Below, piece by piece: positions 1-9,390 of a stretch of 64,000 nt of DNA. Position 1 is the stretch's first letter. Each line of letters opens with the position of its first letter. The notes beneath the pieces were generated by a model, which made no database searches, was not told the origin of the DNA, and saw only the letters and a program-made list of their open reading frames with translations. The stretch covers positions 1-64,000 of the forward strand of contig JAOASG010000071.1 in NCBI GenBank assembly GCA_025210235.1. The letters are read 5' to 3'. The position numbers were made by a program, and so were the translations under genes. This DNA comes from Vallitalea sp. (lineage in GTDB: Bacteria; Bacillota; Clostridia; Lachnospirales; Vallitaleaceae).

Positions 1-136
1 GACGGAGCATGTTTGCTCAATCCTTTACAATATTATCTAAGAAGTGTTGGAATATAAGTTGTAGAGCCGTATACGAGACCCGTATGTACGGTTCAATGAG
101 AGGGAAGTAATACTAGCTATTATTTCTCTACTCTAT
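1..136 (+). mobile_element. 3' end of a group II intron (domains V and VI)
   Basis: Positions 64-94 fold as a group II domain V. The lower stem GAGCCGTA/TACGGTTC carries the AGC triad, a TG bulge lies on the 3' side, and the upper stem is TACG/CGTA with a short loop. It is followed at about 99-134 by a domain VI-like hairpin (AGAGGGAAGTAATA against TATTATTTCTCTACTCT), and the intron should end near the AT at 135-136. The intron runs on the plus strand. Its ribozyme body and any reverse transcriptase would lie upstream, outside the window. The fold is characteristic, but the exact splice site is inferred. Confidence 0.85.
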
Positions 137-268
137 TGTTTGGTGCACCTAGTATCTGTGAAATAGGCGAAAGTCGATAGAAAAAATTTAATTGAGATAG
201 ACAATTAAAAGTATTATAATATATATTGCCATAAAGTATAAAATTTTTTATTAATGAGGAGATTTATC

Positions 269-1321
269 ATGAATTTAGATGAGATGCAAGTTGTTATACT
301 TATTTTATCCGCATTATTTACTTTATTTCAAGCAGTATATAGATTCATAGGCAGAAGAGTTGAAATTGAATCAAGTTCTATGTTGAATTTTATTAAAATG
401 GTAATTTTCATATATGTAGCTTCTGAGGTTCTTAAGGTAGGCTTATTACCCTATAAAATATATACTATACTAGGAATAATATTGATATATATAATAAATA
501 ACTATTTTATAGGTTCTACATACAAAATAAATACTCAGAGAAAAGAATTATTGATTAAAAGTATTAATAATGCTGTATCATCTTCGCTATCTATTAGCGC
601 TGTACAAGAAGAAAAAGATGATGAAATTATTTTTCGTATCAATAATACTAGAAGTAGGATACAGTTGAAAGAGGATGTTAAAGTTTCAGGTAAAAGCACA
701 TATTCAATTAAATTTAAAGAATGGAAATCAAGAGATTTAAAAAGGCAAATACTTAAGCAGATAAATGATGAACTTGATAATTTTGAGGATTATAAGACCA
801 ATAAGATTAAAATTATTACTCAATTAGCACTCTCATTAGGACTAGTTTTACTTACAATAGGATTATTGAGTAATAATATAATGAGAAAACATAAGATTGA
901 TTTCACTAAAGAAAAGATACCTAAGGAGCTTCATTTTATTGAAAAAGATTATAATTATACAGATAAAGAAGTAATAGAAGAATTACATAATTATCTTATA
1001 AAAACGCCAAATTCTAAAGTTAATGACATAAATGAAAAAAATTTTTTCCAGCATTGCCAATTAATGTTTGAATATGGGGCTGGGGGAAATATTATATGTA
1101 TGAATGAAAAAGGTATTCACATTTTTGTTAAAGATATAGTAGTTAAAGATAAGTCAACAATTCATTGGATTTGTTGGAAAATACATAAAATCTATGATAA
1201 GACAGATGGAACTTTTTATAGTATATGGATGCTGGATAAAGAAGAATATAATAAAATAAAATATCTGCTTACAAAGAATGACTTATATAATAATATGTAT
1301 AATCGACATAGTAGTCATTAA
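269..1321 (+). CDS. Multi-pass membrane protein of unknown function
   Basis: This 350-residue protein matches no family I recognise. Three hydrophobic segments lie in the first 90 residues, followed by a charged cytoplasmic-looking region and a fourth membrane segment near residues 180-205 (ITQLALSLGLVLLTIGLL). A C-terminal domain of about 140 residues is rich in aromatic residues. An in-frame ATG at 254 exists, but the GAGGAG ribosome binding site lies inside that extension, so 269 is the better start. The gene lies just downstream of the intron end and upstream of the zinc-ribbon/ABC-2 group. A 180-base gap separates it from the next gene, so it may be a separate unit. Confidence 0.6.
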   Translation: MNLDEMQVVILILSALFTLFQAVYRFIGRRVEIESSSMLNFIKMVIFIYVASEVLKVGLLPYKIYTILGIILIYIINNYFIGSTYKINTQRKELLIKSINNAVSSSLSISAVQEEKDDEIIFRINNTRSRIQLKEDVKVSGKSTYSIKFKEWKSRDLKRQILKQINDELDNFEDYKTNKIKIITQLALSLGLVLLTIGLLSNNIMRKHKIDFTKEKIPKELHFIEKDYNYTDKEVIEELHNYLIKTPNSKVNDINEKNFFQHCQLMFEYGAGGNIICMNEKGIHIFVKDIVVKDKSTIHWICWKIHKIYDKTDGTFYSIWMLDKEEYNKIKYLLTKNDLYNNMYNRHSSH

Positions 1322-1502
1322 CAAAAATTTATATTGAAATTCAACTCGATTTATGTCATAATAGTTTATCGACAGAGGTAATTTTCTATAACATAATGTT
1401 TATTTAATAGTTAAGTTCTTTGTTTTACAAATGAGATATAAAACACTCGTTTGCATATAATTAATAGTGGTAACAATAAAATTAAAAATAGGGGAGGATA
1501 AC

Positions 1503-2945
1503 ATGAGGAAGTGTCCTAATTGTCAAGGGGAATGTCAAGAAGATTCAAAAGTTTGTGGTATCTGTGGATACAAATTTGAAGATAATTTTTCAGAAATAGA
1601 AATACATAACGAGGAGAGTGGACAGATGAATAACGAGCTTAACAATAGTAATGAAGAAGTTATGATAAATGGAAATACGCCAGAAGGAAATAAAGGGAAT
1701 AAGCGTATTAAAACAATAGCAATAACAGCGATTGTAGCTTTAATTGCAATAGCTTCAGTTTTAGTATTTGGTAAGGGATCATTTGATAAAAGAAAACCAG
1801 AAGAAAAAGTTGTTGATGCTTTCAAAAAATATTATCAAGCAAATACAATGGATGTAACAACTAAAGTAAGTTTTACAGAATTTAATATACCTGTTACAAA
1901 CGGTCAATTAGATGATCAACAAGCAAAACTTTTAACGAAGGTTATCAAAGAAATTAGTTGTGATGTTAATATGAAATATGATAAAAAAGAAAGAATTTTA
2001 GAAGGTGTAATGAATTTCAATGTAAAGGATAATCAATTGTTATCAGCTGATTTTCATATTGATGAAGAATTAATTGGATTTTCTATACCGTTTTTATATG
2101 AAAAACCATTATTTGTTACTTGGGAAAGTGTAGTAAACAAATTAAACGAAGAAGCAAATATTAAATTTAACTATAAGAGTTATTTAGAACTACTTGATAA
2201 TGATAAATATCCATCTCTTAAAAACATTGATGAAGACAAATATGTTAGTTTATTTGAACAGTTCGTTACAGATATTTTAGGAGAAGTTACAAAAGAAGAA
2301 GTGAAAATTGGTGATGATAATCTCAATTTAGATAAGTATTCTCTAGATTTTGACATGGCTAAGACTATGGAATTCTATATAAAACTATTAGATGAAATAG
2401 TTAAGGATAAAGAAGCTAAAGCATTTATTTATGAACTTATTGATAATGTTTCTGAGATAGTTATTAAAAATGAAGATTATAAACTTATGAACATCACTAA
2501 AGAAGAATTTACTACTAGTATTGAAGAAATTAAAAATCAATTAGAAGATATGGTAACTGAATTAGATGGTAAATCCATATTAGAAAAAATATCAGAAGAA
2601 CAAGGAGTAGATTTTGCTAATTTACCTGATATGGAAGAAATGGGAATTGCTATTAAATATAATGTATTTATTGATAAAAAAGATAACATAAGAAAAATGG
2701 ATATAATTGAAGATATTGATAATGCTGAAATTGGTATGAAAATGGGAGTTAATGGAGAAATGATTATTAATTCTATAAACAAAAAAATCGAGTTTAAGGG
2801 AATTAATCAAGATGAAGGAGTTAATTTGCTTGAACTTAACGAAGAAGAATTAAACCAATTAATGCTTGATATTCAAAACAATGTAATGAGTAAAATAATG
2901 TTAAATCCAATTTTTAGCACATTATTTGGAGGCCTAAATAATTAA
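1503..2945 (+). CDS. Zinc-ribbon membrane protein with large extracytoplasmic domain
   Basis: The protein is 480 residues. An N-terminal zinc ribbon uses C4, C7, C18 and C21 (CPNC and CGIC), followed by an acidic linker and one membrane segment near residues 69-88. About 390 residues then probably lie outside the cell. The start at 1503 follows a GGGGAGG site; the ORF extends upstream to 1467 without a comparable site. The stop overlaps the ATG of the next permease by one base, so the two genes are very likely co-translated. Zinc-ribbon plus single-TM proteins of this build are common in Clostridia and of unknown role. Here it may be a partner of the ABC-2 permeases. Confidence 0.65.
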   Translation: MRKCPNCQGECQEDSKVCGICGYKFEDNFSEIEIHNEESGQMNNELNNSNEEVMINGNTPEGNKGNKRIKTIAITAIVALIAIASVLVFGKGSFDKRKPEEKVVDAFKKYYQANTMDVTTKVSFTEFNIPVTNGQLDDQQAKLLTKVIKEISCDVNMKYDKKERILEGVMNFNVKDNQLLSADFHIDEELIGFSIPFLYEKPLFVTWESVVNKLNEEANIKFNYKSYLELLDNDKYPSLKNIDEDKYVSLFEQFVTDILGEVTKEEVKIGDDNLNLDKYSLDFDMAKTMEFYIKLLDEIVKDKEAKAFIYELIDNVSEIVIKNEDYKLMNITKEEFTTSIEEIKNQLEDMVTELDGKSILEKISEEQGVDFANLPDMEEMGIAIKYNVFIDKKDNIRKMDIIEDIDNAEIGMKMGVNGEMIINSINKKIEFKGINQDEGVNLLELNEEELNQLMLDIQNNVMSKIMLNPIFSTLFGGLNN

Positions 2946-4159
2946 TGAAAAAAACTTTTTGGGGATTGTTTTTTAAAAATTTGAAAGAACTAATAAGAGA
3001 AAAGAAAAGAAATATTTTACTTTTCACTTTACCATTAGCTATATTTTTATTTATATTTTTGTTTTTCAAAAGCAGTCAAGTAGAGAAATCATTTATACAA
3101 CCTATTAATATAGGTGTAATTGATAATGATAATAGTTTGTATAGCTCTGCATTAATTGAAGCATATAAAGGTAATAAATCTTTTACAGATTTTATAAATA
3201 TATGTATTGGAAGAGAATTACAAATAAAAAAGGCTTTTGCTGACGGTAAGTATGATGCAATAATTGAAATCCCCAAAGATTTCGCAGATAATTTAATGCG
3301 ATTTGAACATAGACCTGTAGAAGTAATGGTGAATTATAATGATCCCATAAAAGGGTTATTGTTTAAAAATGTTATGGAAAGCTATGAAAATTACATCACT
3401 TCTGTTCAAGTAGCAGTTGAAGTTCTATATGATAAGATGGTAGAACTATCTATGACTAATAAGGAGATTTCATTATATAATAATGAAATCTCCTATGAAT
3501 TAGTAATGACTTCTGTAGGTAGAAATAGTTTTTTTAAATATAATGAATTAGTAAATATTCCTTCAACTACATCAGTTAATTATTTTTTTATTGCAATAAT
3601 AATGATGTTTCTTATGTATATATCAATCTTTACTGCAATAGACTTAATTAGAGAAAAAGAGCTGATGTGTTTTAAAAGGTTAGAAGTATCAAGAATATCA
3701 ATATTTAAATATTTAATTAGTAAACTACTTAGTTCAACATTTTTTATTTTTATAATTGTTTTAATTTGGTTCTTAATAATCTCTATAACTACAAATCTAA
3801 ATATACACAATAATTTTGGGTATATTGTCTTATATATCATAAGTTGCATACTACTTGCAGTTAGTTTTGCTATGTTTTTCTCTAGCTTGTTCAAAAAAGA
3901 TGAAAGTATTATTTTGGTAAGCAATATATTTATTTTTATGAATGCAATTATTGGTGGAAGCATAATACCAATACATTATATGCCTAACGCTTTACGAAAA
4001 ATTGCAGTGGTTACTCCTAACTATTGGATGATAAAAGGTATGTTATATCTCGATAGTGATTATAATCGTATCTATGGTATAATATTTATTGGAATATTTA
4101 TTGTTGGTAGTATACTATTAACATATTTATCTTATTTACGGTACAAGAAGGTTGGGTAA
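2945..4159 (+). CDS. ABC-2-type transporter permease
   Basis: This 404-residue protein has the layout of ABC-2 permeases (the broad ABC2_membrane_3/YhgE type). One TM lies near residues 24-42, a long extracytoplasmic segment spans about 45-205, and five closely spaced TMs fill the C-terminal half. The motif RKIAVVTPNYWMIKGM near the end is typical of the last loop before the final TM. The start ATG overlaps the stop of the zinc-ribbon gene. It is followed after 28 bases by a second permease of the same type, so the two probably form a heterodimeric exporter. No ATP-binding subunit is encoded nearby. The substrate is unknown. Confidence 0.8.
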   Translation: MKKTFWGLFFKNLKELIREKKRNILLFTLPLAIFLFIFLFFKSSQVEKSFIQPINIGVIDNDNSLYSSALIEAYKGNKSFTDFINICIGRELQIKKAFADGKYDAIIEIPKDFADNLMRFEHRPVEVMVNYNDPIKGLLFKNVMESYENYITSVQVAVEVLYDKMVELSMTNKEISLYNNEISYELVMTSVGRNSFFKYNELVNIPSTTSVNYFFIAIIMMFLMYISIFTAIDLIREKELMCFKRLEVSRISIFKYLISKLLSSTFFIFIIVLIWFLIISITTNLNIHNNFGYIVLYIISCILLAVSFAMFFSSLFKKDESIILVSNIFIFMNAIIGGSIIPIHYMPNALRKIAVVTPNYWMIKGMLYLDSDYNRIYGIIFIGIFIVGSILLTYLSYLRYKKVG

Positions 4160-4187
4160 ATAAATCTTTAGGAATTTTGGTGACAAT

Positions 4188-5420
4188 ATGAATAAATTAT
4201 TAAATATTTTAGAAAATAGACTAAAAATATTATTTAAGACTAAAATGATTATTATATTAGTTGTAATTATGTTAAGTTTATTTATCTTACTTGTTAATAC
4301 GCTATATAAGAGTGTAGATAATAGTAGTAGAGTACCTGTTGCTGTTGTTGATAATGATTTAACTGATTTATCGAAAAAGGTAGTAAAGAATTTAAAAGAT
4401 GATAAGATGTTAAGAATTGTTGAATATAATAAAAATAAAGCTGTTAAGGAATTAAAAAATGGTAAAGTAGAAGCTGTTTATATTTTAAAAAAAGGGCTAA
4501 AAGATAATATTAATGAAGAACGGTATAAAGAAATTATTGATGTTTATTTTTTGAAAGGAAGTACTATTGCAAAATTTATAGGCGATATTTTTGCAGAAAA
4601 AGTTCTAAGAGATTTATGCCTGATAAAAAGTATTAATTTACTTGAAAGAGCTTTAGATACTAATAATATAGAAAATAAAGAATATATTCTTGCTGATGCA
4701 TATGATTATGGAATATCTATACAAGATTATAGTAATCATCAATATTACGTAAAAGTGAATCTTGTTAAAAATATGAAGGAAAGTATTGATATAAAAAAAT
4801 TTGATAATAGTTTGATTTATAAAAAAATGATATTTGGAATTATTATTTCTTTTATTTCTTTCTTTCTACTATTTGCTTCAGTCAGTATAATTAAAGATAA
4901 AGAAACTAAATTATCAAGTAGGATTAAGATATCAAGTACAAATTATTTAACAGTTTTTTTAGGCGATTTTCTGAGCCTAATTATTTCCGGGGGAATGGTT
5001 AGCCTTTTGTTTTCATTAATTAATGGCATTTATGTTGATGAAGATAATTTGATATTATTTATTGCTACATTTATTATTCTAATTATGTATGTAATTAGCA
5101 TCTCATCTTTGATTATGCTATTTACTTCAATAATGGATAAAGTCGCTGTACATGCTATGATTTTCACAATTCTCATACTTATTATGGGTATAGTAAGTGG
5201 TAGCTTTTTTAGTGTTGATTTGCTATCAAATAGTTTTAAAACAATTGCTTATCTGATACCCAATTATTGGACATTAAATGCTTTAGTTGATATAATTACA
5301 GTAGGGATTAATAAAAATAACATGATATCTTATGTAAATATTATGCTGATTTACACTGCGATAATGACATTTGCCGCATATGTATTAATGAGAGTTTTTC
5401 ACCAGAAATATAATCATTGA
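4188..5420 (+). CDS. ABC-2-type transporter permease (second subunit)
   Basis: This 410-residue protein has the same architecture as its upstream neighbour: an N-terminal TM (about residues 20-37), an extracytoplasmic domain to about residue 210, then five to six TMs. Near the C-terminus it has FKTIAYLIPNYWTLNAL, equivalent to the TPNYW loop of the first permease, which argues that the two are paralogues. The ribosome binding site is weak (TTTTGGTGAC). With the preceding gene it probably forms the membrane part of an exporter. The missing ATPase must come from elsewhere if the system is active. Confidence 0.78.
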   Translation: MNKLLNILENRLKILFKTKMIIILVVIMLSLFILLVNTLYKSVDNSSRVPVAVVDNDLTDLSKKVVKNLKDDKMLRIVEYNKNKAVKELKNGKVEAVYILKKGLKDNINEERYKEIIDVYFLKGSTIAKFIGDIFAEKVLRDLCLIKSINLLERALDTNNIENKEYILADAYDYGISIQDYSNHQYYVKVNLVKNMKESIDIKKFDNSLIYKKMIFGIIISFISFFLLFASVSIIKDKETKLSSRIKISSTNYLTVFLGDFLSLIISGGMVSLLFSLINGIYVDEDNLILFIATFIILIMYVISISSLIMLFTSIMDKVAVHAMIFTILILIMGIVSGSFFSVDLLSNSFKTIAYLIPNYWTLNALVDIITVGINKNNMISYVNIMLIYTAIMTFAAYVLMRVFHQKYNH

Positions 5421-5453
5421 ATTTAACAAATATTATTAAAGGTGGCACGATGA

Positions 5454-6866
5454 ATGGAAATGATGAGATTTGAAACAATTAAAGACAATATCAATAATAA
5501 TAAAGATTTAGAAAAAACTCTAGGGGAATTAGCTATAATACAGCAACATAACCATTATAAATATTCACTATATAATTTTATATTTAATTACATTACTTTC
5601 CTTGAAATGATTAATGAAGAAGACAACAAAATTATTGAAATTGATAATAAGGGAGAAGATATTATTAATTATATGACTTCATTATTATCGGATTATAAAT
5701 GTTTGGAGAGTATTCAACTAAGTACTGAAGAATTAATAAGATTTAGAGATTTATTAGAGGCTAAGATAGATACCCTTTCATCTTATACTGACGAAACTCT
5801 ATTATATGAATATAAGTTAAATAGAATAGAAGGTAAATTTAAAAATAATTATTATGATATAGAAGAAGATGAAAGCTTTGCAGGGCGACTTATTAAGTTT
5901 ATATTTGAGAATGAAGATAATATTGTTATAAATGAAAAGATTAAAATGATACTAAGCCAATTACCAGTAAGAATAACTAAAACTAAGTTTTTTGAGTATG
6001 TAGATAATTCACTTGAGATATACAAAGGAGCATACGTTTCAGACTTAAATAATTTTATAAAAATGATAGGAGATTCAATAAGCTTTTATCCACAGTCAGA
6101 TGATTCTTTTAAGAATATAAGAGATGATATAAGTACTCTTAAGAATGTAGATTATAATACTATTAATAATAAAGAATTCCAAGAGATATCAGATTTAAAA
6201 ATACAAATAGCAATGAAAATAGGTTTAGTACATACGGTGTATACAATGGCTGTAGAAACTATTAATAATTTAATTGAAATATCTTTTTGCGATAAACTTA
6301 GCAATTTTGTTGAGGATAAAGATTTGACAACGGCTAATTCATTACTTAAAATGATTTCCAATTATATGGAAGAAGTGGAGCATAATGTTGATTTTATTAC
6401 ATCACTTGAAAATGTCGAAGGAATTATTGAAAACGGAATGAATGTAATACAAAAATATAGTAGATTGATAGAGGTAGTATTTAATAAATATAAAAAACAA
6501 CTTGAAGCATATAATTTGTTAAAAACTTATGAAAACATACAAAAGATTGATTATTTATCGAGTTCATCTAGTTATTTTGTAAATCCTGATAATATATATA
6601 AAGAAATAGAAGATTATAGAGTAGATGATTTTACATTAGAAAAGGCTAAAAAGGAACTAATTACAAATATTGATAAATGTTTAGAACAATCAAAAGAATA
6701 TAAACGAGCAGTAATGTCTAGATTATTTTATCTATTGCCTGTAGCGTTTAAATCTCCACAACAAATTCATGGCTATATCCTTAATTCATTACATCAGTGT
6801 TCTAATAAAAATGAAAAAAATGCAAGTAAAGAATTAATAAAAGAGATCATGGAAGAATTTCATTGA
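5454..6866 (+). CDS. Hypothetical helical protein linked to the ABC-2 genes
   Basis: This 470-residue, mostly charged protein has no membrane segment and no signal peptide, and it looks predominantly alpha-helical. I see no Walker A motif or other nucleotide-binding signature, so it does not supply the missing ABC ATPase. An AAAGGTGG site at 5438-5445 precedes the ATG at 5454; the ATG at 5450 is out of frame and closes at once. It lies 33 bases after the second permease and is probably part of the same operon. I do not recognise the family. It could be a cytoplasmic accessory or structural factor. Confidence 0.55.
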   Translation: MEMMRFETIKDNINNNKDLEKTLGELAIIQQHNHYKYSLYNFIFNYITFLEMINEEDNKIIEIDNKGEDIINYMTSLLSDYKCLESIQLSTEELIRFRDLLEAKIDTLSSYTDETLLYEYKLNRIEGKFKNNYYDIEEDESFAGRLIKFIFENEDNIVINEKIKMILSQLPVRITKTKFFEYVDNSLEIYKGAYVSDLNNFIKMIGDSISFYPQSDDSFKNIRDDISTLKNVDYNTINNKEFQEISDLKIQIAMKIGLVHTVYTMAVETINNLIEISFCDKLSNFVEDKDLTTANSLLKMISNYMEEVEHNVDFITSLENVEGIIENGMNVIQKYSRLIEVVFNKYKKQLEAYNLLKTYENIQKIDYLSSSSSYFVNPDNIYKEIEDYRVDDFTLEKAKKELITNIDKCLEQSKEYKRAVMSRLFYLLPVAFKSPQQIHGYILNSLHQCSNKNEKNASKELIKEIMEEFH

Positions 6867-6981
6867 TTTTAACTTGATGAAATATTAAATGGTCTGCAAT
6901 AGAATTATATTTTATGGGTATAATAATACTGTGGTGTAAGAGTTTATGCTATTTATAATTCTATAAGAAAGGTAGACTGCT

Positions 6982-7152
6982 ATGGAACAAAATCAATTTA
7001 ACAAGTTTTTTCAAAGCTATAAAAATGCTGATGTAGATAGGAAAATTGAACTATATTGTTCTACTCAAGGTTTATCAGAAAATCAATATATGCAACTTCT
7101 TAGAGCTTTTCCAGTCAATAAAATACCACAGCTAGAAAAGGCTCTTAGATGA
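6982..7152 (+). CDS. Small 56-residue protein, unknown
   Basis: A short ORF starting MEQNQFNKFFQSYKN and ending QLEKALR, preceded by an AAAGG site at a workable distance. The composition is normal for a soluble helical protein. A terminator-like hairpin follows 13 bases after the stop, which fits the last gene of a transcript. It sits about 115 bases after the helical protein and could belong to the same operon or have its own promoter. No function is assigned. Confidence 0.5.
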   Translation: MEQNQFNKFFQSYKNADVDRKIELYCSTQGLSENQYMQLLRAFPVNKIPQLEKALR

Positions 7153-7164
7153 TAATATGCTTAG

Positions 7165-7192
7165 AATCCTTCCATCTAATGGAGGGATTTTA
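7165..7192 (+). terminator. Weak intrinsic terminator hairpin
   Basis: AATCCTTCCAT pairs with ATGGAGGGATT across a 3-base loop, with one G-T pair, and is followed by TTTT. The T-run is short, so termination may be partial. Confidence 0.5.
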
Positions 7193-7287
7193 ATGTTTAC
7201 AATGAATGATTTCAAAAAGATATTGTATTATCATTTTTTTTTGCTATACTATTAATATATAATTTAACTTTTTAACTTAATAATATT

Positions 7288-7322
7288 TAAGAATCAACTG
7301 AATGAAGTTTTACAATTACTTA
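7288..7322. repeat. Half copy of the ~120-bp MITE-like repeat
   Basis: The minus strand reads AAGTAATTGTAAAACT followed by TCATTCAGTTGATTCTTAA, matching one arm of the full copies at 23307 and 29020. The other arm is not present. It ends about three bases before the ribosome binding site of the 101-residue gene at 7337. Confidence 0.65.
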
Positions 7323-7336
7323 TTGAAGGTGTTTAT

Positions 7337-7642
7337 ATGGAATATGCTAATAATTTATATAAGAGTAAAGAAATAAGTGAAAAAAAATATAAAAAGATTG
7401 TTAAAAAAGTAAGAAGAAGAAAAAGAGTAAGAGGTATTTATTTTTTAACATGCATAGAAGAATCCAAAAATCCTTTGGAAATATTAACATCAGCAGAATT
7501 ATACAAAACAATAAATAAAAATAATAAAATTTTAATAATTGGTATTGCTGATAGTAAAGAGCATTCTTTTGAACTAGTTAGAATGATATATGATGATGTT
7601 TACAAAAAAACATCAGATGTAGACCTAAGCATACTAAGCTAA
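7337..7642 (+). CDS. Small basic protein, unknown
   Basis: The protein is 101 residues. Its N-terminal third is strongly basic (KKYKKIVKKVRRRKRVRG), followed by a mixed alpha/beta-looking part. GAAGGTG at 7325-7331 precedes the ATG. It has no TM segment, signal peptide or cysteine motif. A hairpin (CACTCTA/TAGAGTG, 7655-7684) without a T-run lies downstream. The basic stretch could bind nucleic acid, but that is only a guess. Confidence 0.5.
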   Translation: MEYANNLYKSKEISEKKYKKIVKKVRRRKRVRGIYFLTCIEESKNPLEILTSAELYKTINKNNKILIIGIADSKEHSFELVRMIYDDVYKKTSDVDLSILS

Positions 7643-7723
7643 TAATTCAACATCTACACTCTATGACTATATTTCGGTTAGAGTGGGAAAGATGAGCTAA
7701 TAAATATGAAGATGGTGATATTA

Positions 7724-8422
7724 ATGAAAGTAATAAATATATTTATAAGTGGTATCATAGGAATTTTACTATTTTTTTTATTACTACATACATCTTTAGA
7801 ATTAGTTGCTTATAATGTAGAATATTATAGTTGGCAGTACGATATACATAATATACCTGAAAAAACGGGTACTAGTTTAAATGAACTTACTAGAATAACT
7901 AAGAATATGATTTACTATTTAAAAGGGAATAAAGAAACTCTTGATATGACAGCTATTATTCAAGGGAAAAAACAAGAAGTTTTTAATGAACGTGAGAAAG
8001 AACATATGGTTGATGTGAAAAGAATATTTCAATTAGGTAAACTTAGTAGAAATATATGCGGTATTACATTAATGTTGGTATTTATTTATATTTATTTTAA
8101 GAATAAAAAATTATTAACTATTATACTTTCTTTAATTAAATATGTATTTGCAGTAATATTTATGTTAATATTAATACTAAGTGGATTACTATTAATTGAT
8201 TTTAATAAATATTTTACTATTTTTCATGAGATATTTTTTACTAATGATTTGTGGTTATTAAATCCAAAAACTGATATTTTAATAAATATGGTACCTGAAA
8301 TATTTTTCTTTCAAACAGCAATGATAATATTAGGAATTTTTGTACTTAGCGCTATCCTTTTACTTGTTTTATTAGAAAGGGTTAGGAGAAATATAAAAGT
8401 TAGGTTTAAGTATAACGATTAA
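7724..8422 (+). CDS. DUF1461 (TIGR01906-type) integral membrane protein
   Basis: This 232-residue membrane protein has an N-terminal TM, two central TMs (about residues 108-122 and 135-158) and a C-terminal TM. It carries the family hallmark HEIFFTNDLWLLNP followed by DILINMVPEIFF. DUF1461 proteins are common in Firmicutes; their function is unknown to me beyond membrane location. The start at 7724 is chosen because GATGGTGAT sits about 8 bases upstream; ATGs at 7706 and 7712 are in frame but lack such a site. It may be co-transcribed with the DUF2953 gene 17 bases downstream. Confidence 0.8.
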   Translation: MKVINIFISGIIGILLFFLLLHTSLELVAYNVEYYSWQYDIHNIPEKTGTSLNELTRITKNMIYYLKGNKETLDMTAIIQGKKQEVFNEREKEHMVDVKRIFQLGKLSRNICGITLMLVFIYIYFKNKKLLTIILSLIKYVFAVIFMLILILSGLLLIDFNKYFTIFHEIFFTNDLWLLNPKTDILINMVPEIFFFQTAMIILGIFVLSAILLLVLLERVRRNIKVRFKYND

Positions 8423-8439
8423 GAAAACGGGTGGATAAT

Positions 8440-9342
8440 ATGTTAGCTATAATTTTAGGAATATTAAAAGTTATTTTATATATAATATTAGGGATAATAG
8501 CTATTATATTATTATTGTTATGTGTTATCTTATTTGTACCAATTAAATATAGAGTATATGGAGAAAAATATGATATTATTAAGTTAGATGTAAGAATAAA
8601 TTGGTTATTTCATATATTTTCTTTTACGTATCATCTAGAAGATACAACAGTTACTAGTATTAAAATTTTTGGTAAAAATATTTTAGGTGAAAAAAAACGA
8701 CATAAAGAAAAAAGAAGTAAACATAAAAAAACTAAGAAAAATAAAGAGGATAATGTTGACGAAAAACAGCTAGTTAAGGATGATGAAAATACAATATCCG
8801 AAGTTGAACTAGATAGTAGTAACCAATATAATAAAGATATAGATTCAAGTATACCGTTAGAAACTAATCAGAACATTAAAGATAATAAAATAAAAAACAC
8901 AAAAATTAAGGTGAAAAAAAACAAGAAAAAGAATAAAGAGAAGAATAAAGCAAAGAATAAAACAAGTGGTAATAATAAATGGAAAGACATATTTATTAAG
9001 ATTAAAGATTTTATTAAAAACGAAGATAATAAAGCTGTTATTAAAATGCTAAAAGATAAAATACTAAAAATCATAAAACACATATTGCCCAAGAAATTTA
9101 AAGCAGATATAGTTATTGGAACAGGTGATCCCGCATCTACAGGATATGTAGTAGGTGCAGTTAGTATATTATATACAGTTACAGGTGATAAACTAAAAGT
9201 TATACCTAATTTTAATGAAAAAATTATTCAAGGAAGTTTAAACGCAAAAGGGAAAATTTATTTAATTGTATTGCTAAAAAATACTCTAAGTATTATTTTA
9301 GATAAAAGAGTAAGAAAAATTTATAAAACATATAAGGCTTAA
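8440..9342 (+). CDS. ytfI: DUF2953 membrane-anchored protein (YtfI-like)
   Basis: This 300-residue protein has an N-terminal TM (about residues 4-28), a short beta-rich part, a long lysine-rich low-complexity middle (about residues 85-190) and a C-terminal domain including DIVIGTGDPASTGYVVGAVS. That motif and the next gene (YtfJ/GerW) match the DUF2953/YtfI arrangement of spore formers. The start at ATG 8440 is preferred because GGGTGG lies just upstream; a GTG at 8431 falls inside that site. It probably acts at the forespore membrane together with GerW; this is inferred from the family and context. Confidence 0.78.
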   Translation: MLAIILGILKVILYIILGIIAIILLLLCVILFVPIKYRVYGEKYDIIKLDVRINWLFHIFSFTYHLEDTTVTSIKIFGKNILGEKKRHKEKRSKHKKTKKNKEDNVDEKQLVKDDENTISEVELDSSNQYNKDIDSSIPLETNQNIKDNKIKNTKIKVKKNKKKNKEKNKAKNKTSGNNKWKDIFIKIKDFIKNEDNKAVIKMLKDKILKIIKHILPKKFKADIVIGTGDPASTGYVVGAVSILYTVTGDKLKVIPNFNEKIIQGSLNAKGKIYLIVLLKNTLSIILDKRVRKIYKTYKA

Positions 9343-9390
9343 ATAGCTATACTAATGTTAAAATGATGAAGAACTTAAGGAGGAAAATAA

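Noticed and set aside
5454-6866. Helical protein as the missing ABC ATPase
   Set aside because: No Walker A, signature or Walker B motif is present.
7655-7684. Hairpin CACTCTA/TAGAGTG between two genes
   Set aside because: No T-run follows, so I do not call it a terminator; it may be a chance or processing structure.
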